Below, piece after piece: positions 5,623 to 9,360 of a stretch of DNA of 9,360 nt. The position numbers and the translations under genes are program-made. Each line of letters begins with the position of its first letter. Position 1 is the stretch's first letter. The DNA lies in the NCBI GenBank assembly GCA_028869355.1, contig JAGWSK010000052.1:1-9360 (forward strand). Direction: 5' to 3'. The notes below the pieces were generated by a model that worked only from the letters and a program-made list of their open reading frames with translations, did no database searches and was not told the origin of the DNA. Source of the stretch: Alphaproteobacteria bacterium (GTDB taxonomy: Bacteria > Pseudomonadota > Alphaproteobacteria > Micropepsales > Micropepsaceae).

Positions 5623-8013
5623 TCAAAGTCCGGACCTTAACAACGACACCACCGACTGCGGTGTGACCGGCGATTGCCGGATGAGTACTCCGAATTCGCT
5701 TAATGCATCCTCAATCGCCGCTGCAATTGCGGCGGACACCGGGATTGTACCGCCTTCGCCTGCGCCCTTGACGCCCAACGGGTTCAGCGGACTGGGTGTT
5801 TCGATATGTGCCGAGGTGATGTTTGGAACCGTGCAGGCCGATGGAAGCATATAATCCGCGAATGTCGTGGTCAGCGGCTGCGCATTCTCATCATGGCGCA
5901 TCCACTCCAGCAGCGCATTTCCGATCCCATGCGCCACACCGCCCTGAATCTGGCCATCGACAATCAGGGGATTGATCAGTGTTCCGCAGTCATGGACGAC
6001 GACATAGCTCAGAATACGCACCTCGCCGGTTTCGATATCGATCTCGACTTCAGCCACATGGGCTCCATTACAATAGGTGGCCTGCGGGGGCGTGAACCAG
6101 GCCGTGTGCCCGAGCCCGGGAGTTTCACCGGGCGCCAATGAAAAACCTGGATAGCCTTGCGAGATTTTCGCCAACTCCGCGAGAGTGACACTTGCCTTAT
6201 TGCCCGATATGGCAGTGATCCGGCCGTCTTCGCAGACCAGGTCCGTCGCCTGCACCGAGAGCACACGCGCGGCCAGCGCGATCGCTTTTTTGCGTACGCT
6301 TTCGGCAGCGATGGCGGCTGCGGGTGCCGCATTGGCCGTGATGCGGCTCGCGAAGGTGCCGATACCCATGGCTATCGCATCGGTGTCACCGAGCGTGACT
6401 GCGATCGCTTCGACCGGGACGCCAAATTGCCCCGCGACGGTCTGTTGCAGCATTGTGCGGTGCCCCTGTCCCTGCGGTGCCGCGCCGCTCGCCACGGAGA
6501 TAATACCATCCTCCAAAATGCGTATGGTCACGCCTTCGAAAGGTCCAAGCCCCGTCCCCTCGACATAACAGCCGATGCCGCAGCCGATATAACGGCCTTG
6601 CTCGCGTGCGTTGCGTTGCCGGTGGCGGAAGGTTTCGTAACCAGCGAGGCCGAGCACGCGCTTCAGACATTCGGGATAATCGCCACTGTCGTAGACAACG
6701 GGTTTGCCGTCACGAAATGTCAGCCCGACCGCATAGGGCATCTGCTCCGGTTGGACCAGGTTGCGCCGCCGGATCTCCGCGGGATCGATTCGCAGTTCTC
6801 TGGCCGCGCGGTCGAGCAGACGTTCCATCGCGAACACCGCCTGTGGACGCCCGGCGCCGCGCACCGGCGTTGCCGGTACCTTGTTGGTATAGGCAACGGT
6901 GACATCCAGACCATATGCCGGCACGTGATACGGTCCGGGCACTGTGGTTGCGGCGATATAGGGCATTACCACACCCCAGGGCATCCATGCGCCGGTATCA
7001 TGCACCATGCGCCCGCGCACCCCGAGGATCTTTGCATATCGATCAAGTGCGATATCGAGCGACCAATATTGGTCGCGCTCTTGCGTGGTGGCGAGAAAAT
7101 GTTCGCGCCGGTCCTCGATCCATTTCACCGGCCGGTTCAGCAGGCGCGCGGCCGCAGCAATCACGGCGTCTTCGCCGTAAAATATCGCCTTGGGCCCAAA
7201 ACCTCCGCCGACATCGGGCGCGATGACGCGCACCCGTGACGGACTGAGTTCAAGCAATTCCGCCACCACGCGTTTTTCGAGATGGGGCGTCTGCGTCGAG
7301 GACCACAGCATGAGCGATCCGTCGCGCCCGTTCCAGCTGGCAACCGTACCGCGGCACTCCAAAGGATGCGCGCCACCGCGGTGCTGCCAAAGCTCTTCGT
7401 GGAAAATATGTGCGGCGGCTGAGAAGGCGCTATCCAAATCGCCGTAGGCGGTGGTGAATTCCGTAGCGCGGTTATGCGCCGCGCCCAGATGCGCAACCGG
7501 CGCTTCGGGGGCAATGGCCGCGCGGCAATCCGAGGCCGCAGGCAGCGTCTCGAACTCAACGGCGATGGCAGCAAGGGCATCTTCGGCGACGTAACGCGAC
7601 TGGGCCACAACCACCGCAACTGCTTCGCCGGCGTAACAGACCTCATGTCGCGCAAGCGCAAACGCCGTCCGCGAGTTTTCGCAGAAGGGGTTCGGCACCA
7701 GCATGGGCAGGCGCCTCGTGCGAAGCGCCGGATTGAGTTCACTTGCGGTGATGACTCTGCAGACGCCGGGAATGGTGAGCGCCGGACCTGGATCGATCGC
7801 CCGGACGCGGGCATGTGCAATCGGCGACCGCAAAAACGCGGCGTGCAGCATACCCGGTAAGGTAATATCATCGACGAATTGGCCGCGACCCACGAGAAGC
7901 TGCGCATCTTCGGTTCGCAAGATGCGCGCGCCGATCAAACTTCCGCCCCGGCTTGCGGCTGAAGCGGCGCGCAAACCGCGATGACCCGGGATTTGTGTTT
8001 TGCCGCCGCTCAT
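5623..8013 (-). CDS. Xanthine dehydrogenase-family molybdopterin-binding large subunit
   Basis: This 796-residue protein is the large subunit of a molybdenum hydroxylase. It shows an N-terminal a/b-hammerhead region (about 25-160; RILRTEDAQLLVGRGQFVDDI), then the cofactor domains with DVGGGFGPK (267-275), the active-site loop PVRGAGRPQ (383-391), PQGQGH (513-518), GDTDA (542-546) and the likely catalytic E753 in GVKGAGEGG. The loop is RGAGR as in form-II CO-dehydrogenase-like and aldehyde oxidase-like members, not the AYRCSFR of true form-I CO dehydrogenase. Partner genes for an FAD subunit and a [2Fe-2S] subunit, usual neighbours, are absent. The enzyme may borrow them from elsewhere. It is followed immediately by a 2-oxoglutarate dioxygenase in a two-gene unit. 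Its substrate is unknown. Confidence 0.92.
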   Translation of the reverse strand: MSGGKTQIPGHRGLRAASAASRGGSLIGARILRTEDAQLLVGRGQFVDDITLPGMLHAAFLRSPIAHARVRAIDPGPALTIPGVCRVITASELNPALRTRRLPMLVPNPFCENSRTAFALARHEVCYAGEAVAVVVAQSRYVAEDALAAIAVEFETLPAASDCRAAIAPEAPVAHLGAAHNRATEFTTAYGDLDSAFSAAAHIFHEELWQHRGGAHPLECRGTVASWNGRDGSLMLWSSTQTPHLEKRVVAELLELSPSRVRVIAPDVGGGFGPKAIFYGEDAVIAAAARLLNRPVKWIEDRREHFLATTQERDQYWSLDIALDRYAKILGVRGRMVHDTGAWMPWGVVMPYIAATTVPGPYHVPAYGLDVTVAYTNKVPATPVRGAGRPQAVFAMERLLDRAARELRIDPAEIRRRNLVQPEQMPYAVGLTFRDGKPVVYDSGDYPECLKRVLGLAGYETFRHRQRNAREQGRYIGCGIGCYVEGTGLGPFEGVTIRILEDGIISVASGAAPQGQGHRTMLQQTVAGQFGVPVEAIAVTLGDTDAIAMGIGTFASRITANAAPAAAIAAESVRKKAIALAARVLSVQATDLVCEDGRITAISGNKASVTLAELAKISQGYPGFSLAPGETPGLGHTAWFTPPQATYCNGAHVAEVEIDIETGEVRILSYVVVHDCGTLINPLIVDGQIQGGVAHGIGNALLEWMRHDENAQPLTTTFADYMLPSACTVPNITSAHIETPSPLNPLGVKGAGEGGTIPVSAAIAAAIEDALSEFGVLIRQSPVTPQSVVSLLRSGL

Positions 8014-8018
8014 GCCAG

Positions 8019-8050
8019 GCGACCGACCCTACAATCAGCGACCGACCCTA
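8019..8050. repeat. 13-base direct repeat upstream of the molybdoenzyme gene
   Basis: GCGACCGACCCTA occurs at 8019-8031 and again, exactly, at 8038-8050, giving a 19-base period. On the coding strand of the molybdoenzyme the copies read TAGGGTCGGTCGC, and the nearer copy ends 5 bases before its ATG, so its AGGG could also serve in translation. Paired identical repeats with about two helical turns between them suggest a regulator binding site, but a simple tandem duplication is possible. Confidence 0.5.
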
Positions 8051-8065
8051 TGTGAAGCAGCGCGC

Positions 8066-8083
8066 TTGCGCCAGCATGCGCAA
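8066..8083. promoter_or_regulatory. Candidate operator palindrome
   Basis: TTGCGC at 8066-8071 and GCGCAA at 8078-8083 form an inverted repeat around six bases, 53 bases upstream of the molybdoenzyme start. A site of this size could bind a dimeric repressor or activator, but no regulator gene lies beside it and short GC-rich palindromes are common in such genomes. Confidence 0.25.
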
Positions 8084-8165
8084 TTGCGTCGTGCGATCGG
8101 TGCTATCCAGGTTTTGCCGCAGGCTGCTGCGCGAAGGGTGATAAACCGAACAGGAACTGCGGCGA

Positions 8166-8369
8166 TCACCAAAACATATGAAAGGCTGAATGCAGCCAGC
8201 GCGTTGCCGATGGTTGATTTTTTGCAGCGCGACGGGGACGGGCTTGCGCCAGACTCTCCCATTCATGGGCGATGTCCAGTAGCACGCGGCGTTGATCTTC
8301 GCTGGAAAGCTGCTGTGCAAGGGCGCGGCATTCTCCGGCATAAAGATGATATCGGTCCCCATTCGACAT
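8166..8369 (-). CDS. Small hypothetical protein with YAGECRALAQQ motif
   Basis: This 67-residue protein begins MSNGDRYHLYAGECRALAQQ and continues with a predicted amphipathic helix pair (about 5-20 and 24-43), ending in a basic tail. It resembles a set of small uncharacterised alphaproteobacterial proteins with a YAxECxxLAxxxxxxxxxxxLLxxAxxW pattern; their function is unknown. The ATG at 8369 is preferred over an upstream start because GGAG lies 8 bases before it. It is divergent from the metallopeptidase gene and 152 bases upstream of the molybdoenzyme gene on the same strand, with which it may or may not be transcribed. Confidence is moderate in the gene, low in any role. Confidence 0.7.
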   Translation of the reverse strand: MSNGDRYHLYAGECRALAQQLSSEDQRRVLLDIAHEWESLAQARPRRAAKNQPSATRWLHSAFHMFW

Positions 8370-8562
8370 GCTACTGACTCCGAATTTGGACTTTATACGG
8401 ACTATTAAAAGCCACAATCCGCACCATTTAAGACCACAAATTCTCTACCGATTTGTTAACCGTGTATTGTGCGTCCCGCCGCAAAGGCCGCGAATGCAGC
8501 CACAATCAATGTAAACCTTCCATTGCGCGGTAATCGTTATCTAATCCTTTGCCGCCAAACTT
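8370..8562. other. AT-richer divergent intergenic region
   Basis: This 193-base gap between the divergent small gene and the metallopeptidase gene contains TTAA at 8405-8408, 8428-8431 and 8456-8459, the last as TTAACC, plus a GANTC site (GACTC, 8376-8380). None of the spacings is N7. It probably holds the promoters of both genes. No convincing -35/-10 pair could be assigned. Confidence 0.45.
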
Positions 8563-9330
8563 ATGCCGAAATCGGGGTCAGGGGCGAAATTGCACTCCAT
8601 CACAAAGTTCCTGCTTACGGTTGGCTCCATTTTGGGCTGTGTTGTGTTCGTCACCGCCGTACACATCCCGGGCGTGGCTCCGCTGATCTGCCCGTGGTGC
8701 TTCGGATTTGAGCGCCTCGAACCTGGCGTGTACATTGAGAAAAGCACATCCGAAACCGCCCGGCAGACGACCAAAGCATCGCTGCACCGGAGTAAACTCG
8801 CCGTCGAACGGTATTTCGGCGCACTGCAGAGTGATCCGGCGGTCTTCGTTTGCAGAACCGACATCTGTTATGCGCGTGCCGAACAACGCGGCGGCCGAAC
8901 TGTCGGCATATCGTTTTTGGACTGGGTGATTGTGCTTTCGCCGCGCGCGAATAGTGACATGGCATTTACACATGAACTGGCTCATACGGAGCTTCACAAC
9001 CGCCTGGGTCCCCTGATGTTCAACGTGCCGACCTGGTTTGATGAGGGGCTGGCGGTCAACGTTTCCGATGACCCGCGTTATCTCGCGCCCGCCGGATCCA
9101 AAACGCGGTGCATCGTCGCCCCCCCGAAACTCATGCCGGCGAACGGTGCGGCCTGGGTGAGCGCGACCGAAGATACGAACACGCCCTATGCCGAAGCTGC
9201 ATGCCTGGTCAGTATCTGGCTCGAACGCCAGCGTAGCATGGGCGCTGTTCCGCAGTTGATCTCAGAGATCAAGGCCGGCATCCCATTTGACCGGGCATAC
9301 GCTCGCCTATCGCCCGCAGGCGGCCCCTGA
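8563..9330 (+). CDS. Membrane-anchored MA-like zinc metallopeptidase
   Basis: This 255-residue protein has a single hydrophobic segment near the N-terminus (about 15-34), best read as an uncleaved anchor or signal peptide, and an extracytoplasmic peptidase domain. The zinc site is HELAH (137-141) with a downstream glutamate, E161 in WFDEGLAV, as third ligand. This is the gluzincin pattern of the peptidase MA-like family. A CPWC pair (43-46) just after the membrane segment and Cys97/Cys102 could form disulfides. The ATG at 8563 lacks a ribosome site. A TTG nine codons later, at 8590, has AGGGG just before it and would keep the whole anchor. The substrate is unknown. It is divergent from the small hypothetical gene. 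Confidence 0.8.
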   Translation: MPKSGSGAKLHSITKFLLTVGSILGCVVFVTAVHIPGVAPLICPWCFGFERLEPGVYIEKSTSETARQTTKASLHRSKLAVERYFGALQSDPAVFVCRTDICYARAEQRGGRTVGISFLDWVIVLSPRANSDMAFTHELAHTELHNRLGPLMFNVPTWFDEGLAVNVSDDPRYLAPAGSKTRCIVAPPKLMPANGAAWVSATEDTNTPYAEAACLVSIWLERQRSMGAVPQLISEIKAGIPFDRAYARLSPAGGP

Positions 9331-9360
9331 AGCCGGATCTATGCGGCCTGGTTCCGTCGG

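Noticed and set aside
6157..7239. A 360-codon open frame on the plus strand
   Set aside because: It lies wholly inside the molybdoenzyme gene on the opposite strand, has no recognisable domain or ribosome site, and its composition is that of a GC-rich antisense shadow.
7161..7907. A 248-codon minus-strand frame overlapping the molybdoenzyme gene, which could hint at a frameshift
   Set aside because: The 796-residue frame runs through without a break and all cofactor motifs are in one frame, so this is only an alternative frame of the same strand.
5623..8013. Assignment as carbon monoxide dehydrogenase (coxL)
   Set aside because: The active-site loop is PVRGAGRPQ rather than the AYRCSFR of form-I CoxL, and the coxS and coxM partners are missing.

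Overview
The window reads as chromosomal DNA of a free-living alphaproteobacterium. The evidence is a CtrA cell-cycle regulator, a ChpT phosphotransferase next to it, an EipA/DUF1134 envelope protein, an ExoD-family membrane protein, GC-rich coding sequence, and TTAA/GANTC elements in intergenic DNA. The exact order or genus cannot be fixed from the sequence. There is no mobile element, CRISPR array, tRNA or rRNA that I can recognise, and gene density is high throughout.

Region 1 (1-2155) is a cell-cycle phosphorelay island. ctrA (+) faces a chpT gene followed by a single-domain response regulator (both -), with a strong hairpin between the convergent ends. ChpT classically carries phosphate from the hybrid kinase CckA to CtrA and CpdR. 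No cckA or cpdR lies in this window. The small regulator beside chpT is not a typical CpdR and has Val at the usual Thr/Ser switch position. TTAA-type CtrA-like motifs lie upstream of ctrA, upstream of the small regulator, and, as an exact TTAA-N7-TTAA box, between chpT and cysQ. GANTC (CcrM-type) sites occur near the last two but not in the 226 bases before ctrA. Together they suggest an autoregulated circuit.

Region 2 (2156-4566) holds a CysQ-type phosphatase (+), a two-segment small membrane protein (-), an EipA/DUF1134 periplasmic protein (+) and an ExoD-family membrane protein (-). Two of these tail-to-tail pairs overlap or abut at their stop codons.

Region 3 (4753-8013) is a tight two-gene unit on the minus strand. 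It encodes a molybdopterin-binding large subunit of the xanthine dehydrogenase/aldehyde oxidase family without its usual FAD and [2Fe-2S] partner genes, then a TauD/TfdA-type Fe(II)/2-oxoglutarate dioxygenase starting 3 bases after the first stop. This is probably a small-molecule oxidation pathway of unknown substrate. A 13-base direct repeat with a 19-base period sits just before the first start codon.

Region 4 (8166-9330) has a 67-residue hypothetical protein (-) and, divergently, a membrane-anchored HELAH zinc peptidase of the MA-like type (+). Nothing here is a clearly new system. The best leads are the CtrA-like wiring of the phosphorelay genes, the response regulator with the altered switch residue, and the orphan molybdoenzyme/dioxygenase pair.
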